A stretch of 64,000 nucleotides of DNA from a bacterium. GTDB lineage: Bacteria; Hinthialibacterota; Hinthialibacteria; Hinthialibacterales; Hinthialibacteraceae. Below, one piece after another: positions 8,774-16,793 of this stretch (position 1 is the first letter of the stretch; each line of letters starts with the position of its first letter). The notes beneath the pieces are model-generated. The model had not been told where the DNA came from, did no database searches, and saw nothing but the letters and a program-made list of their open reading frames with translations. The stretch spans positions 26,488-90,487 of the forward strand of contig WGLV01000035.1 in the NCBI GenBank assembly GCA_016125385.1, given 5' to 3'. A program made the position numbers and the translations under genes.

Positions 8774-8965
8774 GTCGCCCTCGTGAATTCGATAGTGATC
8801 CGCCAATCAAGGGAGCAAGGGGCGTACCATCGGGAGCCGGGTGAAATTCCCCCCTGCATAAATGGATGATTTCGCGTAAGATACACAAAAATTCGTGAAA
8901 GATCGCTCAAGTCGCGCCGCGCCGCGCCGATAAGGATTTCTTTCCGGGGGGAAATTTTTTCCACT

Positions 8966-9388
8966 ATGCCCGCGTCCCGCCTCATCCTGATGGGGAAAAA
9001 CGACCAGTCTTACCTTGGCGAGGGCTGGTACGGCGTCGAGCGCTCGCCCGAGGGCATCCTCTTCCGCGCCACCGCGCGCCGGGCGGTGTTGCGCCTGCCG
9101 TACCCCGGTCAGCGCATCGAACTGGGCGTCTATGTCTCCGCCCGCCCGCTCCACGCCGGCGAACCGCTGCGCTTCACGGTGAATTGCGGCGAGACCGCGG
9201 CGCATACCTGGGAACTCACCACCAACGGCTGGACGGTGCGCAAGGGTATCGTCGAAGTCCCTGAATCGGGAGAAGTGGCGCTGGAGGCGCTCAATCCCTG
9301 GTCGCCCGACGCGCTATACCACAACGGCGACGCCCGCCTCCTCGGTCTCTTGCTTGCGAGTTTGCAATTTTTACAAAAAAATAAATAA
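8966..9388 (+). CDS. Hypothetical small protein
   Basis: 140 residues with no signal peptide. The start contains SYLGEGWYGVERSPEG followed by RATARRAVLRLPYPG. A similar aromatic LGxGWYxxE pattern occurs in small domains found next to glycosyltransferases, but that resemblance is from memory and unproven. It is divergent from the flagellar operon, with a 190-bp shared upstream region, and its GC and codon use match the flagellar genes rather than the AT-rich cassette that follows. Function not assigned. Confidence 0.55.
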   Translation: MPASRLILMGKNDQSYLGEGWYGVERSPEGILFRATARRAVLRLPYPGQRIELGVYVSARPLHAGEPLRFTVNCGETAAHTWELTTNGWTVRKGIVEVPESGEVALEALNPWSPDALYHNGDARLLGLLLASLQFLQKNK

Positions 9389-9394
9389 AATCTA

Positions 9395-9422
9395 TTGACA
9401 TCCCCCCACCCCGTGATAATGT
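9395..9422 (+). promoter_or_regulatory. Probable sigma-70 type promoter of the AT-rich cassette
   Basis: A perfect -35 hexamer TTGACA at 9395-9400 is followed, after 16 bases, by TAATGT (9417-9422), a moderate -10. The first reading frame starts at 9469 with a strong AAGGGAG site. Called by eye from spacing and sequence only. Confidence 0.45.
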
Positions 9423-9468
9423 AGATATCGAGAAGTGGTATCGTTCATTTGATTAAGAAGGGAGTAGA

Positions 9469-9638
9469 ATGATGAAACATGTTCAAGTCGTTATTCTTCT
9501 ATTGACTGTTTTATCTGTTTTTTAAGTCAAGATGGGTTTTGCAAGAAGGTAAAAGCATATGTTTCCAAGCGCCGTACGAAAAGCGCGGACGATCTACCGG
9601 ATGCGATGGGAATGAATGGAGAGCAGGGTGATGTATAA
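9469..9638 (+). pseudogene. Small exported protein gene interrupted by a frameshift
   Basis: Strong AAGGGAG precedes ATGATG at 9469/9472. The frame encodes a hydrophobic start (MMKHVQVVILLLTVLSVF) and stops at 9523-9525, inside a run of six T (9518-9523). Shifting by one base at that run opens a frame that continues LSQDGFCKKVKAYVSKRRTK and ends at 9636-9638. That would give one protein of about 57 residues with a signal peptide and a basic mature part. Its stop overlaps the start region of the next gene, as expected for a genuine upstream cistron. The shift may be a sequencing or assembly slip, a true mutation, or, less likely, programmed. No family recognised. Confidence 0.45.
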
Positions 9639-11037
9639 AAAAACTTTGACGTGGAAAAGGATGCTTTCACACTCTTTTCTATTAACAATTGTCTGTTTGC
9701 TTTTGGGATCGGCATGGGGGCAATCAAGTGGCTTAAATACTGCTTCACTGGATCGAGCGTCCATAACAGAAGAGAAGGCTGAAATTCTCCGAAGCAGATA
9801 TTTCCAGTCTCGTAAAGATCATCATCTGAAGGATTATATCGACAGTCTTTCCCCCATCCTTTCAAAAAAGATACCTGCTTCCGAATCAGTATTGGCGCTT
9901 GCACGATTTTACACAGCGGAAGCCAAACGATACATGTTCGATTTCGATGGAGTGGAAGAACTCTACTCGAGCGCGTTGCCTTATATCGAGGATGCCAGCC
10001 TGTCCTGTAAGGCGGCCTATCAGTTGGCTGAGGAAGCGTGGTTTAAAGGGCGGTACAAGGATGCGTTGAAGCAATACGTGCGTTTCGTCTTTACCTATCC
10101 CGACACGAAACGGCGAATCTTGATGGAATTAGCCTGTATCGAAGCGATCCCAACCATTTTCGATGAACTTTTGAAGGAAGAGAGCGCGGAAGCGGTCGGC
10201 TTGTTTTTGAGTGAAATCATTCAAGGAGAATCCACGCAATCGAAAGAATCGGATGAGATTGTCGTCTACCTTCTCGCGGAACTGGGCTATTTAACGAAAA
10301 ATCCCGATTACATGCTGTTTGCCCCGAATGAAGAACAACTCAAGGCGATGTCTCCAGAATGGCGAATGCGCTTTGAGATGCAGCGATTGTATCATGTATA
10401 CGCTTCTCAGAATGGCGATTTCCCATCTTTTTTGGATGTTTTTTTTGCTACGTATTCGGATGACATCTACTTTGCGAGCCGCAATCTCCACATCGTGGCT
10501 CTTCGATTGTACTCAAACGGCGCTCCCAAATTGGGGTATGCGCTGTTGGATGGAATCGTTCAATCGCCCGCCTATTTCAGCGCTGTGAAAGCGGGAACTA
10601 TTCCAGACCAAATCTCCACTCAGATTCAGTTTAATCACGCCATTCTATCCACCTATGTTACGGGGTATGAACGCGCCATTCCGATGCTGGAAGATTTAGT
10701 GGAATACGGCATCCAGCAACAAGGGAGCATTCTCAATGCGCCGGTAGGGTCCCAAAACGCCTACACCCATTTGTTAATGACGGGAGCCATGAAAGGCACG
10801 AATGAAGATATTGCGAATTTGGAGGCATTAGCCTCTTCCAGCGATGCTGCGGTTCGTGGCAAGGCGCTTATCGCGTTTGAAGCCATCCGTCGCCGTCAGA
10901 GGATTCAAAGCGACTCGCTTCGATCTAAGGTCGAGGCGTTTGCCGAATTAAAGAACCTGCGTAAGGGCGATCATGATTGCAGTGTATTTGGCGAGCGGTT
11001 GTCCGACATTCTCAAATACCCGGACACGACCTTTTAG
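9631..11037 (+). CDS. Exported helical-repeat protein of unknown function
   Basis: About 468 residues. A signal peptide (residues 5-34, ending SAWGQ) is followed by almost continuous helices with TPR-like spacing, for example CKAAYQLAEEAWFKGRYKDA and ALKQYVRFVFTYPDTKRRI. No confident named family. The ATG at 9631 overlaps the stop of the small frameshifted ORF and has GGAG nine bases upstream; an ATG at 9616 is an alternative. Base composition is visibly AT-richer than the flanking flagellar and gdhA genes. It heads three same-strand genes with short gaps, probably one operon. Confidence 0.7.
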   Translation: MYKKTLTWKRMLSHSFLLTIVCLLLGSAWGQSSGLNTASLDRASITEEKAEILRSRYFQSRKDHHLKDYIDSLSPILSKKIPASESVLALARFYTAEAKRYMFDFDGVEELYSSALPYIEDASLSCKAAYQLAEEAWFKGRYKDALKQYVRFVFTYPDTKRRILMELACIEAIPTIFDELLKEESAEAVGLFLSEIIQGESTQSKESDEIVVYLLAELGYLTKNPDYMLFAPNEEQLKAMSPEWRMRFEMQRLYHVYASQNGDFPSFLDVFFATYSDDIYFASRNLHIVALRLYSNGAPKLGYALLDGIVQSPAYFSAVKAGTIPDQISTQIQFNHAILSTYVTGYERAIPMLEDLVEYGIQQQGSILNAPVGSQNAYTHLLMTGAMKGTNEDIANLEALASSSDAAVRGKALIAFEAIRRRQRIQSDSLRSKVEAFAELKNLRKGDHDCSVFGERLSDILKYPDTTF

Positions 11038-11085
11038 GCGTGATTCGAGAAACACTTGGCAGCGCTACTCTTAGGAGAGAGAAGG

Positions 11086-11937
11086 ATGAATCGCAGAATC
11101 ATCAAACGGCGTGATGCGTTAGGAATTATCGCTGGAGGGGCGTTAGCTGTTCCCAAGTGGGTTTTGGGTAATAATGGCGCTACCATTACAATTATTGTCA
11201 GAAGTGGGGGAGAATTCTCCGCCGATAATCCTATGGCATTTCCGCCTCCAGAGCACGAGCTAAATACCTATTGCTACACGAATACGGGGAACAGCGTATT
11301 TCACGAGCAAGTTAATGGTGACTATAATGGCATCCCCCCTCATTTAGGGAGGAGCATAAAAGGATACAGGGAGACGGTCAATGGGGCTACTACGTATTCT
11401 TACTACAATTTTGGTTATCAGGTGGAGTTTAAAGCTTCTTTCCCTGCCAATGATCAAGGTCAATATAAAATCTCTCAAGAAAAGAGAAATACCGTAAAAT
11501 ACTATGATAACCTTAACAATTTAAAGACCATCGATCAGACTCCTGCGAATTACACGGATCTTAACGCTTGGGATGACGATTCAACGCGTGATGGGAAAAA
11601 TAATTTCAGGAGAGTGGGGAATAATACGATATATGTTGCTGATGCGCCTGGGCTGTTATCCCGATATTGGGATGTTCCGGGTTATTTCCAATTGCCGAAT
11701 CAGCCGAATTGGAATCCTGCACAAGCATATCAAGTGTTTAAAATGGAAAAGGAAACGGTACTTAGGACATATGTAACACCTATTGGCGTAAACGATCATG
11801 CTCAACGTGCGAGTTCAAATTTTATTCAAACAATATTGAAGATGACTTTAGAATTGGATGAAAATGGATGGTCTAAAGCTACCTACACACAAACATCGAC
11901 GGAAAGCAAAACCGTCTGGGACGCCGCTCCATTTTAA
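11086..11937 (+). CDS. Tat-signal-like exported protein of unknown function
   Basis: 283 residues. The N-terminus has a twin-arginine-like motif, IIKRRDALGIIAGGALAVPK, suggesting export in folded form by the Tat system. The rest is rich in Asn, Tyr and Thr and looks mostly beta-stranded, with no motif I recognise. ATG 11086 follows TTAGGAGAGAGAAGG, a strong site; an in-frame start 30 bp upstream has none. It lies 48 bp after the preceding gene and 24 bp before the next, with the same AT-rich composition. It could be a secreted structural or recognition protein, but nothing shows this. Confidence 0.7.
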   Translation: MNRRIIKRRDALGIIAGGALAVPKWVLGNNGATITIIVRSGGEFSADNPMAFPPPEHELNTYCYTNTGNSVFHEQVNGDYNGIPPHLGRSIKGYRETVNGATTYSYYNFGYQVEFKASFPANDQGQYKISQEKRNTVKYYDNLNNLKTIDQTPANYTDLNAWDDDSTRDGKNNFRRVGNNTIYVADAPGLLSRYWDVPGYFQLPNQPNWNPAQAYQVFKMEKETVLRTYVTPIGVNDHAQRASSNFIQTILKMTLELDENGWSKATYTQTSTESKTVWDAAPF

Positions 11938-11961
11938 TGGAAGTGGAAGGGAGAGGGACAA

Positions 11962-12819
11962 ATGGCAGGTCAACTCGATTCTCAGGAAAAACCAACCGTG
12001 CAGGAAACTTTAGGTCAGATGAACGATCAATGGGGTTCGGTCTCCACCACAGAAGTCAGCTCAGCGACGCTTCAGGAATTTAACGATTATGCAACCCAAT
12101 TACTGGAACAATATGCACCGAAAATGCACTATCCTGAGTTATCCGTTTCAATGAGGGCGGACGATCCGCCAACTATTGCAATGAACCGAATTGCAGTGGA
12201 TGTTTCGGCGCTCGCGTATTTTATGGTGGATAAGAAAATATGGCTTCCTCAAAGCAGGAAATTCCTGCCTTTTCTCGGTGTGACGGTGGAAAATGAATTT
12301 CGAAATGAGTTCGACAACACTCTGAGTAGTGATGCCCGAAGTGACGATGAGCCAGAGGGACATCTTTCTCTTAATTACGATAAAATCTTGAAAGATTTCC
12401 CCGTGATTTTTTATTTCTCAGAAAGTGGTGCGAAGAGTATTCCCATATTGCTGGATGAGTTTGAACGAAAAGACCGCTTCCACATTTCGACTGATTATGG
12501 AGAATGGTCCAATAATGAACGCCGATTGCGGTGCGCCGCGCTGATCGCGAACATCCTCATGAAAGAATCCGGCTATCAGCCTGAAGACATTACACCCGAG
12601 ATGTGGCGTCAAATCGCAGGCGAAACGTGGCGAGATTTGTCTCAGCGCATGAAAAGTGATGACAAAAGATTTCAAGAAGCAGCGACACTCGCTTTTAATG
12701 GCCGCATGCCGTTCTACTTGGCGGCATGGGCGTATCCGCCGGATCCGGTGCGATATCCCAAAGCAAAACGTGACGAGAAAGAGTATGAAAGAATCATGAA
12801 ATACGTTCCTGGCTCGTAA
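11962..12819 (+). CDS. Hypothetical protein, third gene of the AT-rich cassette
   Basis: 285 residues, no signal peptide or membrane segment. The first 60 residues are polar and helical (ETLGQMNDQWGSVSTTEVSS). A mixed domain follows, containing DVSALAYFMVDKKIWLPQS and later YFSESGAKSIPILLDEFERK, then a helical C-terminus ending KEYERIMKYVPGS. No family recognised. GGGAGAGGGACAA precedes the ATG. It is probably co-transcribed with the two genes upstream. Being apparently cytoplasmic beside two exported partners, it could be a regulatory or immunity-like component, but that is speculation. Confidence 0.65.
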   Translation: MAGQLDSQEKPTVQETLGQMNDQWGSVSTTEVSSATLQEFNDYATQLLEQYAPKMHYPELSVSMRADDPPTIAMNRIAVDVSALAYFMVDKKIWLPQSRKFLPFLGVTVENEFRNEFDNTLSSDARSDDEPEGHLSLNYDKILKDFPVIFYFSESGAKSIPILLDEFERKDRFHISTDYGEWSNNERRLRCAALIANILMKESGYQPEDITPEMWRQIAGETWRDLSQRMKSDDKRFQEAATLAFNGRMPFYLAAWAYPPDPVRYPKAKRDEKEYERIMKYVPGS

Positions 12820-12843
12820 TCGCGTCGCATACGGGGGTGGTTT

Positions 12844-12993
12844 CTACACCTTCACATAGAAGAACACGAACGCGTAAAACAGCACGCACGCGATGGCGGC
12901 GTAGAGCAACGGCTTCTTCTGAAACTCCCACCCGTAGGCTTCGTACTGGTTTTCTTCCTGTTCTTCCATCGGCTGCCTGGTTTCGTCGTTCAT
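12844..12993 (-). CDS. Small single-pass membrane protein
   Basis: 49 residues starting MNDETRQPMEEQEENQYEAY. An acidic N-terminal half of about 25 residues is followed by KKPLLYAAIACVLFYAFVFF, one hydrophobic segment ending near the C-terminus. An in-frame ATG six codons upstream (13011) is an alternative start; neither has a strong ribosome site. The acidic-head, single-anchor layout is coding-like and the frame is free of stops. Such proteins are often accessory subunits of membrane complexes, but no partner is evident; gdhA and lemA lie upstream on the same strand. Confidence 0.5.
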   Translation of the reverse strand: MNDETRQPMEEQEENQYEAYGWEFQKKPLLYAAIACVLFYAFVFFYVKV

Positions 12994-13063
12994 GATCTCA
13001 TCTCGCTTCATAAAGATGGTTAATTGTAATTCAAAATAAGACGATCGAAATCCCTGCTTAATC

Positions 13064-13243
13064 CCGGAAGCGGAGCGGCCAGCGGGAGCGCTGAATCGAT
13101 AGGGCTAGCAAAAACCGTCTCGGGCCGCTGGCCGCCTCCCCCAAAGTTTGGGGGAGGTTAGGGAGGGGGTTGACCGAAAAATCACAATGGTTGCGTTAAG
13201 CGTTCAACCCCCCTCTTGACTCCCCCCGAACCTCGGGGGGAGA
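13064..13243. repeat. Composite palindromic intergenic element
   Basis: Three features occur in series. The first is GCGGCCAGCGGGAGCGCTGA. The second is a hairpin with arms CTCCCCCAAA and TTTGGGGGAG around one G (13136-13156), followed by an AGGGGGTTGA arm that pairs with TCAACCCCCCTC further on. The third is a hairpin with arms CTCCCCCCGA and TCGGGGGGAG (13220-13242). The same modules recur at 24505, 24740-24910, 39367, 54012 and 54295. It lies downstream of gdhA. Confidence 0.75.
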
Positions 13244-13313
13244 AACGCGACGTGAATCGCGCGCGTCCGCCTCGCGTACTCTGGCGAAGGAGGGTGTTCG
13301 AGTCAAGCGCCGG

Positions 13314-14600
13314 CTACTTGCGCAGGTAGTCCTGCTTGGAGCCTTTCGCTTCCATCGCCTCGGCGATGCGGCCCAGGCTGAGGATGTACGCCGCCGTGCG
13401 GAACGAGACCTGCTTGTCATGCGCGATGCGCAGCACGTTTTCGGTTTCTTCCACCATCCGTCCGCGCAGTTTATCCTTCACCTCGTCCGCGCTCCAGTAC
13501 ATACCTATACGATTCTGCACCCATTCATAGTAACTCACCGTGACGCCGCCCGCGTTCAACAAAATGTCGGGAAACACCTTCACGCCGTTCGTTTTCAGAA
13601 TCTCGTCCGCCTCGGGGCTGACCGGCCCGTTGGCCAGTTCGAAGATGTACTTCGCTTTAACCGCTCCGGCGTTCTCTTTCACGATCTGGTTTTCCAGCGC
13701 GGCGGGGATGAGCACGTCCACCCCCAGTTCGAGCAGCTGCTCGTTGGTGATGTCTTCATGTTCGCCGATGTCGCAGACGCTGCCGTCGCAGTAAATCGCC
13801 TCCAGCTTGCGCGTCGATTCCTTGTGGCGCTTTACGCTGGGGATGTCGAGCCCCTTGGGGTTGTAGATGCCGCCCTTCGAGTCGCTGACCGCCACGACGG
13901 TATAGCCTGCGTTATGCAACAGTTCCGCCGCCACCGATCCGGCGTTGCCGAAGCCCTGCACCGCGACGGTCGCGCCGTTCGCCGCCAGCCCGTCTTTTTC
14001 CAGCACCGTCTGGATGCAGTAGAACCCGCCCAGTGCGGTGGCCACGTCTCGGCCCTGGCTTCCGCCCAGCGGGATGGGCTTGCCGGTGATGACGGCGGGC
14101 GTGTGTTTGCGTTTGATCAGGCTGTATTCGTCCATCATCCAGCCCATGATGAGCGGATTGGTGTAAACGTCCGGCGCGGGTACGTCGACGTCGGGGCCGA
14201 TAAAATCGGCGATGGCCGCGATGTACCCCCGGCTGAGCCGCTCCAGCTCGAACATTGACAGCTCTTTCGGGTTCACGCACACGCCGCCCTTGCCGCCGCC
14301 GTAGGGCAGCCCCATCACCGCGCACTTGAACGTCATCCAGAACGAGAGCGAGGTCACCTCATCCAGCGTGACGTTGGGGTGAAAGCGGATGCCGCCCTTG
14401 GTGGGGCCGCGCGAATCGTCGTAACGCACGCGGTAGCCGGTGAACGTCTTCAGCGAGCCGTTGTCCATCCGCACCGGGATCGAAACCTGAATAATGCTTT
14501 TCGGGCTTCGCAGCCGTTCGATCGAGTCTTCGCTGATCTTGGTGTGTTTCAGCGCCTTGGCTAGCTGTTGCTTCGCGCCGTCGAACAGAGAACCCGCCAT
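13314..14600 (-). CDS. gdhA: Glutamate dehydrogenase
   Basis: 428 residues, the usual length of hexameric GDH. It interconverts glutamate and 2-oxoglutarate plus ammonia with NAD(P)H in the cytoplasm. Visible: [21 protein letters not shown], the catalytic [32 protein letters not shown], and the nucleotide-binding [17 protein letters not shown]. Its ATG overlaps the stop of lemA by one base (TGATG), so translation is probably coupled, an unusual pairing. Cofactor preference cannot be decided from sequence by eye. Confidence 0.95.
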   Translation of the reverse strand: MAGSLFDGAKQQLAKALKHTKISEDSIERLRSPKSIIQVSIPVRMDNGSLKTFTGYRVRYDDSRGPTKGGIRFHPNVTLDEVTSLSFWMTFKCAVMGLPYGGGKGGVCVNPKELSMFELERLSRGYIAAIADFIGPDVDVPAPDVYTNPLIMGWMMDEYSLIKRKHTPAVITGKPIPLGGSQGRDVATALGGFYCIQTVLEKDGLAANGATVAVQGFGNAGSVAAELLHNAGYTVVAVSDSKGGIYNPKGLDIPSVKRHKESTRKLEAIYCDGSVCDIGEHEDITNEQLLELGVDVLIPAALENQIVKENAGAVKAKYIFELANGPVSPEADEILKTNGVKVFPDILLNAGGVTVSYYEWVQNRIGMYWSADEVKDKLRGRMVEETENVLRIAHDKQVSFRTAAYILSLGRIAEAMEAKGSKQDYLRK

Positions 14601-15229
14601 CAGTTGGCGCCTCCCGTGGCCGGCTCCGGAGCCGCCGCGCCCGATGCGCCGCCGAAGTCGACCTTCGGCGCGTTCTCCGTGCCTGCGTCGGCTTCAAAGT
14701 ATTCGCGCGCCTCAAAGCCCAGAAAGCCCGCCATCAGGTTGCCGGGAAAGCGCTTGACCATCAGGTTATATTTTTGTACTTCTTCGTTGTATTTCATGCG
14801 TTCGACCGTAATGCGGTTCTCCGTGCCTTCCAGTTGAACCATCAGGTTGGTGAAATTTTCGTTCGATTTCAGCTGCGGATAATTCTCTGAAATCATCAGC
14901 AGGCGCGACAGAAAACCCGACATCTCGCTTTCCGCTTCCATACGCTGGCCGCGCGTCTGCGCCGATCCGATCCGCGCCCGCGCGTTGGCGATATTGGTGA
15001 AGATCTCGTTTTCCTGCTTGGCGTATCCCTTCACCGTCTCGACCAGATTGGGGATCAGGTCCGCGCGGCGCTGATACTGGTTTTCAACCTGTTTCCATTG
15101 CGCGTCCACCTGCTCGTTCTGTGAGACCAGGGTGTTATAGGTCGAAATCATCGGCATCGCGACCAGCAACACCGCCAGCAACATAAAAATTCCAAGCCCC
15201 AGTAAAACAAAAAGAATCGTCCGATTCAT
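14600..15229 (-). CDS. lemA: LemA family membrane protein
   Basis: 209 residues. One N-terminal TM segment (about 5-28), then the LemA helical domain: [54 protein letters not shown] and [20 protein letters not shown]. The C-terminal tail is Ala/Pro rich. LemA proteins are inner-membrane coiled-coil proteins of uncertain function. The stop is shared with the gdhA start. A 734-bp gap lies upstream. Confidence 0.93.
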   Translation of the reverse strand: MNRTILFVLLGLGIFMLLAVLLVAMPMISTYNTLVSQNEQVDAQWKQVENQYQRRADLIPNLVETVKGYAKQENEIFTNIANARARIGSAQTRGQRMEAESEMSGFLSRLLMISENYPQLKSNENFTNLMVQLEGTENRITVERMKYNEEVQKYNLMVKRFPGNLMAGFLGFEAREYFEADAGTENAPKVDFGGASGAAAPEPATGGAN

Positions 15230-15962
15230 CGTCGCCTCGTTTTTCAGTGGTTTGTGAGCGTCATGAGTCGCGCTCCATTATAGCCTTTGTCTTTCCGATG
15301 TCAGAATTTCCCTTTGATGCAACCGCCAAAAATTACAGAAAAAACGTGTTTTTCGCCGCGTTCACCCCCGTCGTTTTCCGGCGGTCAGCAGCCTGAATCC
15401 GCCGGTAAAACCCATCCCGCTCATGAGTTACTAGTACGATGGATGTTAAAGAGTGTTTCAGAAAAAAGTGTAATTCAGGCGATCCTCGCCGAAAAAGTGG
15501 CATGATTCATACAAAAGTGTGGTCTTTATGATCCACATTTGTGCGAAATCTTCCATTTATTTCTTAACCATTGAGAAAATATATGGTTAAATAAGTCGTT
15601 TCACTGTGGCTGCTTCGTTACGGTCTACGGAGTGGAAAAAATCTTCCGAGTTTAAATTTAGCCTTTCTTGTTAATTGCGTACTGCTGCGCGAAAGAGTCC
15701 AAATCGGATGGCCGATTTGTTCCACTTGAGAGGTTTTAATTTCGTTTTGATGGAAAAGACGTCTTAAATTGTTGATGAACAACGTGTTGATGATTTGGCG
15801 GAATTGCGATAGCGTTTTAGTCCTGCTGTAAAATCAGATTTTTCCTGGTCATCGGCACTGTATTGTTTTGGTGAACCGATTGACTTTTTTTTACAGGACG
15901 CCGAAAGCCCCTGCCGCCCATTTTTCAAGAGGCCCAACGGCGCGGGATGACTTGAGGCGGCG
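15230..15962. other. Intergenic region, no gene supported
   Basis: This is the shared upstream region of lemA (minus) and the histidine kinase (plus), and is AT-rich over 15460-15900. Short frames exist but look non-coding. A 20-base stretch starting CGTGTTTTTCGCC at 15345 recurs with one mismatch at 21863, upstream of vsr. I saw no convincing sigma-54 site and no RNA gene. Confidence 0.5.
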
Positions 15963-16793
15963 ATGAAATCCGATGCGGTGATGGCGATGCAAACTGAACA
16001 TGAAACCCTGCGTACCACGGCGATGAACGCCTCCGCCCCGGGTGGAGAGATCACCCCCCAGGCGCTCGCCCACATGGAAAAACTGGCCGCCATCGGTCAG
16101 CTGACCTCCAGCGTGGCTCATGAAATGCGCAATCTGCTCGGCGTAATCCGCAACGCCGCGTATAACATCGACCGCTCATTGCCTTCTGAAGACGGCCCGC
16201 TGAAAAGCAACGTCGAACTGATCAACCGCAGCGTGAGCCGCGCCCGCCAGTTTATCGAAAACCTGCTCAATCTTTCCCGGCCCGCCATCTCGCAGGAAGA
16301 AGCCACCGACGTCCGCGGGCTGATTGACGAGCTGCTGGCGCTGTTTTCCAAAGAAATGGAATGGCGGCGCGTCGAACTGGCTCGCGAGTATCAGCCGCTG
16401 GGGCTGGTGCGTCTCGATCGCCACCGCCTGCAGGAATGTCTGCTCAACCTCATTATCAACGCCATCCAGAGTATGGAAAACGGCGGCGTACTGACCGTGC
16501 GCGTCTCGCCGTGGCTGAACGGCGCCCGCATCGAAATCGAAGACACCGGCTGCGGCGTCGCGCCGGAGGACCTGACCCGCATCTTCGAACGCTTTTACAC
16601 CACCAAGGCCAACGGGCAGGGAACCGGCCTCGGACTGACCATTTCGCGCAGCCTGGCGCGGGAGCTGGGAGGCGAGATCGAGGTCGACAGCACGCTGGGG
16701 CGGGGAAGCGTCTTCACCCTGATGCTGCCCCGGTTGACCGCCGCCGGTTCATTACCGGCCCCGCCGAGAGAGGTTATGCGTACTCATGATTGA
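15963..16793 (+). CDS. Soluble sensor histidine kinase, NtrB/AtoS type
   Basis: 276 residues without a membrane segment. The first 35 residues show no sensory domain. The HisKA box follows (LTSSVAHEMRNLLGVIRNAA, phospho-His in AHEMRN), then HATPase with the N box NLIINAIQSMENGG, G1 DTGCGVAPED, F box FYTTKANGQGTGLGL and G2 GRGSVF. It autophosphorylates and should pass phosphate to the regulator encoded immediately downstream, with an 8-bp overlap. The lack of an input domain suggests the signal comes from a partner protein, as for flagellar FlgS-type kinases; that parallel is inference. Confidence 0.9.
   Translation: MKSDAVMAMQTEHETLRTTAMNASAPGGEITPQALAHMEKLAAIGQLTSSVAHEMRNLLGVIRNAAYNIDRSLPSEDGPLKSNVELINRSVSRARQFIENLLNLSRPAISQEEATDVRGLIDELLALFSKEMEWRRVELAREYQPLGLVRLDRHRLQECLLNLIINAIQSMENGGVLTVRVSPWLNGARIEIEDTGCGVAPEDLTRIFERFYTTKANGQGTGLGLTISRSLARELGGEIEVDSTLGRGSVFTLMLPRLTAAGSLPAPPREVMRTHD

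Noticed and set aside
8925..8932. Sigma-28 -10 element GCCGATAA upstream of the gene at 8966
   Set aside because: The octamer is present, but no TAAA-type -35 lies at the required spacing, and the gene it would drive is not recognisably flagellar.
9518..9527. Programmed -1 frameshift at the T6 run
   Set aside because: The P-site codon GTT would have to re-pair as TGT, so the heptamer is not a canonical slippery site; no downstream stem or pseudoknot was evident. A simple indel is more likely.
13136..13156. Intrinsic terminator for gdhA
   Set aside because: Stable hairpin but no T-run, and the same element recurs in positions unrelated to gene ends.
15287..15505. 72-residue plus-strand ORF
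   Set aside because: Composition is not coding-like, there is no ribosome site, and it lies in an AT-rich intergenic region.
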